Part shown: piece by piece, positions 55,512 to 63,027 of the stretch | Position numbering within the stretch: position 1 is the first letter of the stretch | How the letters are laid out: the number at the start of each line of letters is the position of its first letter | Translations under genes and position numbers: made by a program | Source: Nocardioides glacieisoli | GTDB lineage: Bacteria; Actinomycetota; Actinomycetes; Propionibacteriales; Nocardioidaceae | Length of the DNA stretch: 64,000 bases | NCBI RefSeq assembly: GCF_004137245.1 | Contig: NZ_SDWS01000004.1 | Span: 124,001-188,000, forward strand | Direction: 5' to 3' | Notes under the pieces: model-generated | The model's database searches: none | What the model was told of the DNA's origin: nothing | The model's input: the letters and a program-made list of their open reading frames with translations, nothing else

Positions 55512-56758
55512 CCCGTCCTGCCCCCTCGGCATGGCGGGTGGTGTGGTGGTTCGGGTTCGTCAGCCTGTTCGCCGACATGGTCTACGAGGGCGCCCGCTCG
55601 GTCTACGGCCCGCTGCTCGCCGCGCTCGGCGCCTCGGCCGTGGTCGTCGGACTCGTCACCGGCGCCGGTGAGGCCGTCGCCCTGGTCCTGCGGCTCGCCT
55701 TCGGCCCGATCGCGGACCGCACGGGGCGCTACTGGTCGCTGACGATCCTCGGCTACGGGCTGACCGCGGTCTGCGTGCCGCTGCTGGCGCTGGCGCCGCG
55801 GCTCGGCGTCGCCGGGCTCGCCTTCGGTGCGACGATGATCCTGCTCGAGCGGCTCGGCAAGGCGATCCGCTCGCCGTCGAAGTCCGCCCTGCTGGCCCAC
55901 GTCGCGTCGGCGGTGGGTCGCGGCCGTGGGTTCGGCGTGCACAAGGCGCTCGACCAGGTGGGCGCGTTCGCCGGGCCGCTGCTCGTCGCCGGTGTCGTCG
56001 CGATCAGCTCGCTGTGGACGGGGATGGCGGTGCTGGCCGTGCCCGGCGCCATCGCGATGCTGCTGCTGGTCACCCTGCGGCGGCGCGTGCCTGACCCGGC
56101 GGCGTACGACGAGACGACCACCGTGAGTCCTGCGGACGACGCCGCCGAGCGGCGCGGCTGGTGGGCCGAGGCCGTCGGCGCGGGACTGTCGGGCGACTTC
56201 TTCCGATACGCGATCGCCGCGTCCCTGACCACGGGTGCGCTCGTGACCTTCGGCATCATCGGCTACCACCTCACCGTCGAGGGACTGCTGCCCGTGGCCG
56301 CAGTCCCGGTCGTGTACGCCGCGGCGATGGCCGTCGAGGCGGTCGCGGCCCTCGCCGTTGGGTCGGTCTACGACCGGACCGGACCGCGGGTGCTCCTCGT
56401 CGTGCCGGTGCTCGTGGCGCTCGTGCCTGCGCTGGCCCTCGGGTCCGCGCTCACGGCCGTCCTGGTCGGCGTCGTCGCGTGGGGCTTCGCCCAGGGCGTG
56501 CAGGACTCGACGATCAAGGCGGTGGTCGCCGACCTGGTGGAGGCGCCGCGGCGGGCGACGGCGTACGGCGTGTTCGCGGGCATCCAGGGGCTGCTCGCGA
56601 TCGTCGGCGGCGTGGGCGCGGGCTGGCTCTACGAGCGGTCGCTGGTCGCGCTGGTGGTGGTGGTCGCGATCACGCAGGTCGTGGCGCTCGCCCTGCTGGT
56701 GAACACGCTTGGAAACGGCACCGTCAGGCGGTCAGCACGCCGGCGCCGAGCAGGATGA
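55508..56758 (+). CDS. Major facilitator superfamily transporter
   Basis: A 416-residue transporter with about 12 helices. Loop 2-3 has FGPIADRTGRYW, the MFS signature, and the central loop is around residues 190-215. The start at 55508 overlaps the corA stop by four bases; GTG 55502 is in frame. The family includes efflux pumps and permeases, and the substrate cannot be assigned. The last 35 bp overlap the 3' end of uppP on the other strand. Confidence 0.88.
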   Translation: MTRPAPSAWRVVWWFGFVSLFADMVYEGARSVYGPLLAALGASAVVVGLVTGAGEAVALVLRLAFGPIADRTGRYWSLTILGYGLTAVCVPLLALAPRLGVAGLAFGATMILLERLGKAIRSPSKSALLAHVASAVGRGRGFGVHKALDQVGAFAGPLLVAGVVAISSLWTGMAVLAVPGAIAMLLLVTLRRRVPDPAAYDETTTVSPADDAAERRGWWAEAVGAGLSGDFFRYAIAASLTTGALVTFGIIGYHLTVEGLLPVAAVPVVYAAAMAVEAVAALAVGSVYDRTGPRVLLVVPVLVALVPALALGSALTAVLVGVVAWGFAQGVQDSTIKAVVADLVEAPRRATAYGVFAGIQGLLAIVGGVGAGWLYERSLVALVVVVAITQVVALALLVNTLGNGTVRRSARRRRAG

Positions 56759-57548
56759 GCGTGCCGGCGCCGAGCAGGATCCGGTAGACGACGAACGGCG
56801 TGTAGGAGCGGGTGCTGACGTAGCGCAGCAGCCACGCGATGGCGGCGTACCCCACGACGAAGGAGACGATCGTCGCGGTGATCGTCGGTCCCCAGCCGAA
56901 GTCGTTGTGGCCGTTGGGGATCTCCTTGAGCTCGAAGATCCCGGCGCCGACGACGGCGGGGATCGCGAGCAGGAAGGCGAAGCGCGTCGCGGCCTCACGG
57001 TCGAAGCCGAGGAAGCGGCCCATCGAGATCGTGGCGCCGGAGCGGGAGACACCGGGGATCAGTGCGAGCGCCTGCGCGGCCCCCATCAGCACGGCGTCCT
57101 TGAGGGTGATCCTGCCCAGCGGGCGGTCGGTGCGGCCGACGCGGTCGGCGACGCCGAGCACGATGCCCATCACGATGAGCGTGGTGCCGATGATCCAGAG
57201 GTTGCGGAAGTCGCGCTCGATGAGGTCCTTGAGCAGGACGCCCAGCACGACGATCGGCAGCGAGCCGACGATGATGTACCAGCCCATGCGGGAGTCCAGC
57301 GTGCCGCGGTGCTCGGGGCGGAAGAGCGACTTCACCCAGGCGCTGCCGATGCGCCAGATGTCCTTGCGGAAGTAGATCAGCACCGCGAGCTCGGTGCCGA
57401 TCTGGATGACGGCCGTGAACGCGGCGCCCGGGTCGCCCCACCCGAAGAGCTCCGGGAAGATCCGCAGGTGCGCGCTGCTGGAGATCGGCAGGAACTCGGT
57501 GAGCCCCTGGATGATGCCCAGGACGACTGCCTTGAGGAGATCCGTCAC
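56724..57548 (-). CDS. uppP: Undecaprenyl-diphosphatase (BacA/UppP)
   Basis: UppP recycles the lipid carrier for cell-wall and surface-glycan synthesis by removing one phosphate. The 274-residue membrane protein shows the two family motifs: GLTEFLPISSSAHL (residues 15-28) and PGVSRSGAT (about 168-176), both containing catalytic Glu, Ser and Arg. About eight helices. The GTG start follows TAGGCT by 8 nt. It would also serve the glycan locus of this window. Confidence 0.95.
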   Translation of the reverse strand: MTDLLKAVVLGIIQGLTEFLPISSSAHLRIFPELFGWGDPGAAFTAVIQIGTELAVLIYFRKDIWRIGSAWVKSLFRPEHRGTLDSRMGWYIIVGSLPIVVLGVLLKDLIERDFRNLWIIGTTLIVMGIVLGVADRVGRTDRPLGRITLKDAVLMGAAQALALIPGVSRSGATISMGRFLGFDREAATRFAFLLAIPAVVGAGIFELKEIPNGHNDFGWGPTITATIVSFVVGYAAIAWLLRYVSTRSYTPFVVYRILLGAGTLILLGAGVLTA

Positions 57549-57556
57549 AGGTGGTG

Positions 57557-57562
57557 AGCCTA
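57557..57562 (-). promoter_or_regulatory. Leaderless -10 element of uppP
   Basis: TAGGCT on the minus strand, 8 nt before the GTG. Confidence 0.4.
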
Positions 57563-57600
57563 CGGGCGCGTCCCTGCCGCTCGCGCGCAGGACCCGTGGC

Positions 57601-57606
57601 TACGCT
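57601..57606 (+). promoter_or_regulatory. Leaderless -10 element of the aldo/keto reductase gene
   Basis: TACGCT, 7 nt before the ATG at 57614. Confidence 0.4.
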
Positions 57607-57613
57607 CGCCTCC

Positions 57614-58561
57614 ATGCAGCAGCGTTCGCTCGGCGCCACCGGCCTGAAGGTCTCCCGGCTGGGCCTGGGCACCATGACCTGGGGTCGCGACACCGACGAG
57701 CACGAGGCCCGTGACCAGCTGATCGCCTTCGCCGAGGCGGGCGGCACGCTCGTCGACACGGCGGCGGGGTACGGCGACGGGGCGAGCGAGGAGCTGATCG
57801 GCACCCTGCTCGGTGACGTGGTCGCCCGCGACGAGGTGGTCCTCGCGACCAAGGCGGGCATCTCACGGCGTATGGGCGAGCGGGTCACCAACACCTCGCG
57901 CGGCACCTTGCTCACCACGCTCGACGCGTCGCTGAAGCGGCTCGGCGTGGACCACGTCGACCTGTGGCAGGTGCACGTGTGGACCGACGAGACCCCGGTC
58001 GAGGAGACGCTCACCGCCCTCGATCTGGCCGTCACCTCCGGGCGCGTGTCCTACGTCGGCATCTCCAACTACACCGGGTGGCAGACCGCGCAGGCCGCGA
58101 CCTGGCAGCGCGCGGTGCCCGGCCGCACTCCCCTGGCCTCGACACAGGTGGAGTACTCCCTGCTCAACCGCCACGTCGAGCACGAGGTCATCCCGGCCGC
58201 GCAGGCCCTCGGCCTTGGCGTGCTGCCGTGGTCACCGTTGGGACGCGGCGTGCTGACGGGCAAGTACCGCACCGGTACGCCGTCCGACTCACGCGCGGCG
58301 AGCGAGCACTTCGCCGGCTTCGTCGGCGCCTACCTCGACGAGCGCGGCCGCGGGATCGTCGAGGCCGTCGCGCGTGCCGCCGACGGGCTGGGCTGGACCC
58401 CGCTGGAGGTCGCCCTGGTGTGGGTGCGCGACCGTCCCGGCGTCACCGCCCCGATCGTCGGTGCTCGCACCGCCGCCCAGCTCGACGGGGCGCTCGGCAT
58501 CGAGGAGCTGACCCTGCCCGCCGAGATCGTCGAGGCGCTCGACGACGTGTCCGCCGAGTAG
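57614..58561 (+). CDS. Aldo/keto reductase
   Basis: A 315-residue NADPH-dependent TIM-barrel reductase: RSLGATGLKVSRLGLGTMTWG start, LVDTAAGYGDGASEELIG with catalytic Asp and Tyr, VLATKAG with catalytic Lys, VDLWQVHVWTDETP with the active-site His, and the SPLGRGVLTGKY loop. The C-terminus holds the cofactor-binding PIVGART segment. Substrates are various aldehydes and ketones. The start is supported by the TACGCT element. The DUF5703 gene follows 17 nt later on the same strand. Confidence 0.93.
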   Translation: MQQRSLGATGLKVSRLGLGTMTWGRDTDEHEARDQLIAFAEAGGTLVDTAAGYGDGASEELIGTLLGDVVARDEVVLATKAGISRRMGERVTNTSRGTLLTTLDASLKRLGVDHVDLWQVHVWTDETPVEETLTALDLAVTSGRVSYVGISNYTGWQTAQAATWQRAVPGRTPLASTQVEYSLLNRHVEHEVIPAAQALGLGVLPWSPLGRGVLTGKYRTGTPSDSRAASEHFAGFVGAYLDERGRGIVEAVARAADGLGWTPLEVALVWVRDRPGVTAPIVGARTAAQLDGALGIEELTLPAEIVEALDDVSAE

Positions 58562-58578
58562 ACCCGAGGGGAGACCCC

Positions 58579-58806
58579 ATGGCCAGGATCCAGCGACGCC
58601 CACCCGGGCGCGGTGTCGAGTGGGAGTTCGAGACGCTCGTCCTTCCCCAGGACTTCTCCCGCAACGTCGTCACGCGCGTGCTCGTCGACCGCGCGGAGCA
58701 CGGAGGCTGGGAGCTCGACCGCCTCCGGATCGGCAACGACGGAAAGCGCCGCGTCGTGCTGCGGCGCAAGATCATCCGCCAGCGTCTGACGCTCTTCGCC
58801 GGCTGA
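58579..58806 (+). CDS. DUF5703 family protein
   Basis: A 75-residue basic protein: VEWEFETLVLPQDFSRNVVTRVL and ELDRLRI...RRVVLRRKIIRQRL are the family landmarks. Function unknown. ATG 58579 has GGGGAG upstream. It is probably co-transcribed with the aldo/keto reductase and ends at a clear hairpin. Confidence 0.85.
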   Translation: MARIQRRPPGRGVEWEFETLVLPQDFSRNVVTRVLVDRAEHGGWELDRLRIGNDGKRRVVLRRKIIRQRLTLFAG

Positions 58807-58815
58807 GCTCGTCGA

Positions 58816-58835
58816 CATGGGGTGCGGACCCCATG
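58816..58835 (+). terminator. Hairpin terminator after the DUF5703 gene
   Basis: A perfect 8-bp stem (CATGGGGT and its complement) with a 4-nt GCGG loop, 10 nt after the stop codon. No U-tract. Confidence 0.6.
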
Positions 58836-58901
58836 GCCCTTCCGGGCGCCCGGTGATCGACTCCTCGGAACGGGGCCGCCGGTCCCACGGAGGAGGACCC
58901 C

Positions 58902-59276
58902 ATGCCGTCACGGCGTACGCGCAAGGTGGAGCTCGCGATCGTGGAGCTCGCCGTCGACCCCTCGGACGTGGACGCCGAGACCTATCCCGTCCGGATCCGG
59001 CTCACCCGCCCGTTGACGACGTACGAGGCCGAGGGGCTCGCGATGATCGAGCCGGGCCTGCGGTGCGAGGGCGACGCGATCGTCGTGCAGAGTGCGACGC
59101 TCGACGACGTCGCTCGTGCCCACGACACGTGGGCGGCCCGCCTCGAGCGGGTCCAGACCCGCGCCGGCGAGCTCGAGGGTGCGACCCTGGTCGCCGACCA
59201 CCGACGGATCGACGCGCAGACCCGCCACGGCTCGCACCTGCTGAGCCAGTCGGCCGACGACCGCGGGATGCACTGA
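58902..59276 (+). CDS. Small hypothetical protein
   Basis: A 124-residue soluble, acidic-basic mixed protein with no recognised domain. It has a basic N-terminus, then ELAIVELAVDPSDVDAET, and a helical C-terminal half. ATG 58902 is strongly supported by GGAGGAGGACCCC just upstream. It is convergent with the DUF427 gene, 16 nt away. No function suggested. Confidence 0.75.
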   Translation: MPSRRTRKVELAIVELAVDPSDVDAETYPVRIRLTRPLTTYEAEGLAMIEPGLRCEGDAIVVQSATLDDVARAHDTWAARLERVQTRAGELEGATLVADHRRIDAQTRHGSHLLSQSADDRGMH

Positions 59277-59292
59277 GCACGCGGCCCGGAGC

Positions 59293-59760
59293 TCACCAGC
59301 CCTGGGTGCCCGGCGCTCCCTTGAACGGGCCCGCGACGCGCGAGGTGATCCAGCCGCCGTAGAAGCTGCCCGGCTGTGGCTCCACTCGCTCGCCGTCGAC
59401 CGTGCAGCGGTCGACGCGGCCGGGGTAGAGCGCGACGTGGTCGAGCAGTGCCTCGAAGCCCGCGGACGGCGTCGGGTAGGCCCACGCGATCGACCGCAGC
59501 ACCTCGTCACCGACGACGAGGTCGAAGTAGTCGGCCGCGCCCTTCCACTCGCACCAGCTCGCGCCCTTCTGGGCCTCCCGGAGCACGCCGTCGGCGAAGG
59601 CGCTGCGCGGCAGGTAGTAAGTGGGCGGGTGGCTGGTCTCGAGCACGCGCAGGCTCTGCGTCGTGTCAGCGAGCACCAGTCCCCCGTGCTCGACGACGAC
59701 GTGCTCGGTGCTCGGGTCGACCCGCGGCGGGCGCGGGTAGTCCCACACGGACTCGGTCAT
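59293..59760 (-). CDS. DUF427 domain-containing protein
   Basis: A 155-residue protein of the DUF427 family, a small beta-rich fold of unknown function: ESVWDYPRPPRVDPS, VVEHGGLVLADT, LETSHPPTYYLPR and CEWKGAADYFDLVVGDE are the landmarks, and SFYGGWITSRVAGPFKG ends it. TAGGCT lies 7 nt before the ATG. Adjacent to a YjbR-type gene on the same strand, with a few dozen bases between. Confidence 0.93.
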   Translation of the reverse strand: MTESVWDYPRPPRVDPSTEHVVVEHGGLVLADTTQSLRVLETSHPPTYYLPRSAFADGVLREAQKGASWCEWKGAADYFDLVVGDEVLRSIAWAYPTPSAGFEALLDHVALYPGRVDRCTVDGERVEPQPGSFYGGWITSRVAGPFKGAPGTQGW

Positions 59761-59767
59761 GTCGTCG

Positions 59768-59773
59768 AGCCTA
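59768..59773 (-). promoter_or_regulatory. Leaderless -10 element of the DUF427 gene
   Basis: TAGGCT on the minus strand, 7 nt before the ATG. Confidence 0.45.
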
Positions 59774-59778
59774 CGACC

Positions 59779-60195
59779 TCACTCCGACAACCCACGCGAC
59801 TCGAGCCACGCTGTGCGCCGGCGGGCCGAGGCCTGGGCGAGCCATGCCTCTTGGACGATCTCGACCAGCTCGTCGCGGTCGACCTCGGCGACCCGCGAGG
59901 CCCGGAGCAGGACCGACGGGTGGCTGTCGAAGTGGGGCGTGGTGAAGAACGGCAGCCGCTCGTCCTGCACCAGCGCCTGCTTGTCGCCCTCGGAGCCGAC
60001 CCAGAGGACGATCACGTCGTCGTAGCGCTCCCCCGTCTCCGGGTCCACCGCGTCGGGCCGGGGCGTCCGGAAGAACACGAAGGACTTGCTGCCGACCTGG
60101 TAGACGGGCCGGGCGGTGTCCGGGCGGTACGCCGTGACGTGCGGCATCGCCCGCGCCGTGGCGTGGATGTCGTCGACCGACGCCGGCCGGCTCAC
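59779..60195 (-). CDS. MmcQ/YjbR family DNA-binding-like protein
   Basis: A 138-residue protein of the YjbR/CyaY-like superfamily: a split N-terminal helix with ATARAMPHV, then [25 protein letters not shown] and the [17 protein letters not shown] segment, and a C-terminal helical tail ([12 protein letters not shown]). Annotated as DNA-binding in relatives but without firm evidence. The GTG at 60195 overlaps the rpe stop by four bases (GTGA). Confidence 0.88.
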   Translation of the reverse strand: MSRPASVDDIHATARAMPHVTAYRPDTARPVYQVGSKSFVFFRTPRPDAVDPETGERYDDVIVLWVGSEGDKQALVQDERLPFFTTPHFDSHPSVLLRASRVAEVDRDELVEIVQEAWLAQASARRRTAWLESRGLSE

Positions 60196-60854
60196 GCGGT
60201 CGCGGCCTCCGCCTTCGCCTTCAGCTCGCGCACCATCGCGTCCGGGTCGTCGGCGGAGTAGACGGCAGAGCCCGCGACGAAGACGTCGGCGCCGGCCTCG
60301 GCGCACCGCTCGATCGTCTCCAGGGAGACCCCGCCGTCGACCTGGAGCCAGGTCTCGACGTCGTGCTTGCGCATCAGCTCGCGTGCGGTGCGGATCTTCG
60401 GCAGGCACAGGTCCAGGAACTTCTGGCCGCCGAACCCCGGCTCCACGGTCATGATCAGCAGCATGTCGAGCTCCGGCAGGAGCGACTCGTAGGGCTCGAT
60501 GGGTGTGGCCGGCTTGAGCGCCATCGACGCCCGCGCGCCCTGGTTGCGGATCTCGCGCGCCAGCCGCACCGGTGCCTTCGCCGCCTCGGCGTGGAACGTC
60601 ACCGACCCGCACCCGGCCTCGGCGTACGCCGGTGCCCACCGATCGGCGTCCTCGATCATGAGGTGGACGTCGATCGGCTGCGTGGCGTGCTTGCTGAGCG
60701 CCTCGATCACCGGGAGCCCGAGGGTCAGGTTGGGGACGAAGTGGTTGTCCATCACGTCGACGTGCACCCAGTCCGCACTGGGGATCCGGGCGACCTCGTC
60801 GGCCAGGCGCGACAGGTCGGCGTTGAGGATGCTCGGCGTGATCTGGATGCCCAC
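60192..60854 (-). CDS. rpe: Ribulose-phosphate 3-epimerase
   Basis: A 220-residue TIM-barrel enzyme that converts ribulose 5-phosphate to xylulose 5-phosphate. [29 protein letters not shown] (with metal His and Asp), [24 protein letters not shown] and [10 protein letters not shown] are the classic motifs. The GTG start lies 6 nt from a TAGGAT element. It is coupled to the YjbR-type gene downstream. Confidence 0.96.
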   Translation of the reverse strand: MGIQITPSILNADLSRLADEVARIPSADWVHVDVMDNHFVPNLTLGLPVIEALSKHATQPIDVHLMIEDADRWAPAYAEAGCGSVTFHAEAAKAPVRLAREIRNQGARASMALKPATPIEPYESLLPELDMLLIMTVEPGFGGQKFLDLCLPKIRTARELMRKHDVETWLQVDGGVSLETIERCAEAGADVFVAGSAVYSADDPDAMVRELKAKAEAATA

Positions 60855-60860
60855 GGGTCG

Positions 60861-60866
60861 ATCCTA
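60861..60866 (-). promoter_or_regulatory. Leaderless -10 element of rpe
   Basis: TAGGAT on the minus strand, 6 nt before the GTG. Confidence 0.5.
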
Positions 60867-61808
60867 GGGAATCGTGAGCCCGTCCATCCGCGCGGCACGA
60901 CTGTTCGCGGGCACGACGACGTGCAGCGCGTTGCGGTCGACCTCGAACGTCGCCGTCGTGGACGCGGCGATCTCGCCGTCGACGTTGACCGGGAGCGGCT
61001 CGTCGGTGACCAGTCGGAGCCGGCGGGTGCTGACGTGGTGGACGCGCTCGTGGTCGACGAGGTGGCCGGTGCGGAGCAGGCGGGCAACCGACACATGGTC
61101 GCGCAGCCGCCCCTGCTCGACGGCGTACACGTCGAGGAGGTGGTCGTCGATCGACGCGTTCGGCGCGACGGTGAGCCCGCCGCCGTAGTGCCGGCCGTTG
61201 CCGATCGCGACCTGCATGAGGTCGGCCAGCTCCAGGACGCTGCCGTCGTCGAGCTCGAGGCGCGCAGCGAAGGGCCGGTGGTCGCGGTAGGCCGCCAGGG
61301 TGGCCGCCGGGTAGGCGAACCTCCCGAGCCGGCGCTTCAGTCCGGGCGTGAGGCGCTGGGTGACGGCGACCGAGAGGCCGACCGAGGCGACGTTGAGGTA
61401 CGCGCGCCCGTCGACGCGGCCGAGGTCGACGTCCACGACTCGGCCAGTGACGAGCGTGTCGATCGCGCTCGCCAGCACCGACGGGATCTCCAAGGTGCGG
61501 GCGAAGTCGTTGGCCGTCCCCAGGGGCAGCACGCCGAGGGCCGAGCCGGTGTGCGCGACCATGCCGGCCGCGAAGCCAATGGTGCCGTCACCGCCACCGA
61601 CGACGAGCAGGTCGGGCCCCGTCCCGAGCGCTGCGTCGAGCGCCTGCGCGAGCTCCGCCCCGCCGTCGACCGCGTGCACGGTCACCTGGTCCGCGACGCC
61701 CCTCAGCGCCCGCTCGACCAGCGGCAGGGCGCGAGCGCCGCTGCGGGCGCGGGTGTTGACGACGACGGCGACGCGGTCGGTACGGCGCAAGGCCGGGGTC
61801 TGCTGCAT
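60864..61808 (-). CDS. Diacylglycerol kinase family lipid kinase
   Basis: A 314-residue protein of the DAGK/sphingosine-kinase family. VVVNTRARSG at the N-terminus and LVVGGGDGTIGFAAG (with the GGDGT loop) are the nucleotide-binding parts, LPLGTANDFART follows, and the C-terminal beta-sandwich ends in VNVDGE and VVPAN. It could phosphorylate diacylglycerol or another lipid. A TAGCGT hexamer is 6 nt before the ATG. Behind it lies a 226-bp region with two palindromic elements. Confidence 0.92.
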   Translation of the reverse strand: MQQTPALRRTDRVAVVVNTRARSGARALPLVERALRGVADQVTVHAVDGGAELAQALDAALGTGPDLLVVGGGDGTIGFAAGMVAHTGSALGVLPLGTANDFARTLEIPSVLASAIDTLVTGRVVDVDLGRVDGRAYLNVASVGLSVAVTQRLTPGLKRRLGRFAYPAATLAAYRDHRPFAARLELDDGSVLELADLMQVAIGNGRHYGGGLTVAPNASIDDHLLDVYAVEQGRLRDHVSVARLLRTGHLVDHERVHHVSTRRLRLVTDEPLPVNVDGEIAASTTATFEVDRNALHVVVPANSRAARMDGLTIP

Positions 61809-61814
61809 GTCTCG

Positions 61815-61820
61815 ACGCTA
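61815..61820 (-). promoter_or_regulatory. Leaderless -10 element of the lipid-kinase gene
   Basis: TAGCGT on the minus strand, 6 nt before the ATG. Confidence 0.5.
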
Positions 61821-61880
61821 GGTGGGCCACGTGAGAGGAGGGTGAGGACGACCTGTGCGCGCGCTGTGTCCGCGTCCCCC

Positions 61881-61939
61881 GGGGGTGGCGGCACATCGCA
61901 GTTGGCGGGCACCGAACAGCGCAATGTGCCGCCACCCCC
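61881..61939. repeat. Palindromic element A (GGTGGCGGCACAT type)
   Basis: A perfect 16-bp inverted repeat: GGGGGTGGCGGCACAT at 61881-61896 and its complement at 61924-61939, with a 27-nt spacer. It lies between the lipid-kinase promoter and the LigD-type gene, which is transcribed toward it. Confidence 0.85.
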
Positions 61940-61955
61940 GCCGGCGGGTCGGCCC

Positions 61956-62012
61956 GGGGTGGCGGCACATCGCGAATCGCGAATCTTCAACATTGCAATC
62001 TGCCGCCACCCC
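61956..62012. repeat. Palindromic element B, second copy
   Basis: 18-base arms (61956-61973 and 61995-62012) related to element A: the GGGGTGGCGGCA core is kept exactly and two pairs are mismatched. The spacer is less GC-rich and unlike that of A. It ends 22 nt after the LigD-type stop, so B or A could be its terminator. Confidence 0.8.
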
Positions 62013-62034
62013 AACGACGGAGCGGGGCACAGAA

Positions 62035-63003
62035 TCAGTCCTCGGGCTCCGGCGGGGCCTCCGCGCCTTCGGAGTCGTCGCGGTCGGCCCACGCGAGGAG
62101 GGGCGCGATGTCGAAGGGGTGGTCGTCGATGTCGGCGTGGAGGTCGCCGAGGTCCGCGAAGCGCGCCGGCATCGTGAAGATCGTGAAGTCGTCGGGTGTG
62201 CAGCCGTCCACCTCCTCCCAGCGGATCGGCGCGGAGACGCGGGCCTGCGGCACGCCGCGCACGGAGTACGCCGCTGCGATCGTGTGGTCGCGGGCGTTCT
62301 GGTTGTAGTCGACGAAGAGCTGCGACGGGTCGCGGTCCTTGCGCCACCAGGCCGTCGTGACGTCGCCGTCGGAGCGGCGTTCGACCTCGCGGGCGAAGGC
62401 CAGCGCGCCACGGCGTACGTCCTGGAAGCCGTGGTCGGGCGGGATCCGGACGTAGATGTGCAGCCCCGAGCCGCCACTGGTCTTGGGGAAGCCGACAGCG
62501 CCGAGCTCGTCGAGCACCTCGTGGGCGACGTGCGCGACCCGCTGGACGGTGGCCCAGTCGCACTCCGGACCGGGGTCGAGGTCGATGCGCCACTCGTCGG
62601 GCTTCTCGGTGTCGGCGCGGCGGCTGTTCCACGGGTGGAACTCGACGGTCGACATCTGCACGGCCCAGATCACGCTGCCGAGCTCGGTGACGCACAGCTC
62701 GTCGGCGGTGCGCTTCCACCGCGGGAAGAACAGCTGCACCGTCTCGACCCACTCGGGCGCGCCCGCGGGCAGGCGCTTCTGGTGGACCTTGTCGCCGGCC
62801 AGCCCCTTCGGGAACCGGTGCAGCATGCACGGTCGCTCGTAGAGCGCGTTGACGATGCCGTCGCCGACCGACAGGTAGTACTCGACCAGGTCGAGCTTGG
62901 TGGCTCCGGGGCGACCGTCGAGCGGCGGGAAGTACTCCCGGTCGGGGTTCGTCACCTTGACGACGCGGTCGTCGACCTCGATCTCGGTGAACGGCGACGC
63001 CAT
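62035..63003 (-). CDS. LigD-type polymerase/primase domain protein (stand-alone)
   Basis: A 322-residue archaeo-eukaryotic primase-type polymerase, equal to the polymerase domain of LigD in bacterial end joining. ASPFTEIEVDDRVVKVTNPD begins it, RIDLDPGPE carries the metal-binding Asp pair (about 140-150), and PKTSGGSGLHIYVR and the SVRGVPQARVSAPIRW segment are family landmarks. No ligase or nuclease domain is attached, and no Ku gene lies nearby. It would fill gaps with NTPs at breaks. ATG 63003 is preferred, 8 nt after TAGGGT; a TTG two codons earlier is possible. The C-terminus is acidic. Confidence 0.93.
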   Translation of the reverse strand: MASPFTEIEVDDRVVKVTNPDREYFPPLDGRPGATKLDLVEYYLSVGDGIVNALYERPCMLHRFPKGLAGDKVHQKRLPAGAPEWVETVQLFFPRWKRTADELCVTELGSVIWAVQMSTVEFHPWNSRRADTEKPDEWRIDLDPGPECDWATVQRVAHVAHEVLDELGAVGFPKTSGGSGLHIYVRIPPDHGFQDVRRGALAFAREVERRSDGDVTTAWWRKDRDPSQLFVDYNQNARDHTIAAAYSVRGVPQARVSAPIRWEEVDGCTPDDFTIFTMPARFADLGDLHADIDDHPFDIAPLLAWADRDDSEGAEAPPEPED

Positions 63004-63011
63004 GATCAAGG

Positions 63012-63017
63012 ACCCTA
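63012..63017 (-). promoter_or_regulatory. Leaderless -10 element of the LigD-type gene
   Basis: TAGGGT on the minus strand, 8 nt before the ATG. Confidence 0.45.
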
Positions 63018-63027
63018 GCCGGGTCGG

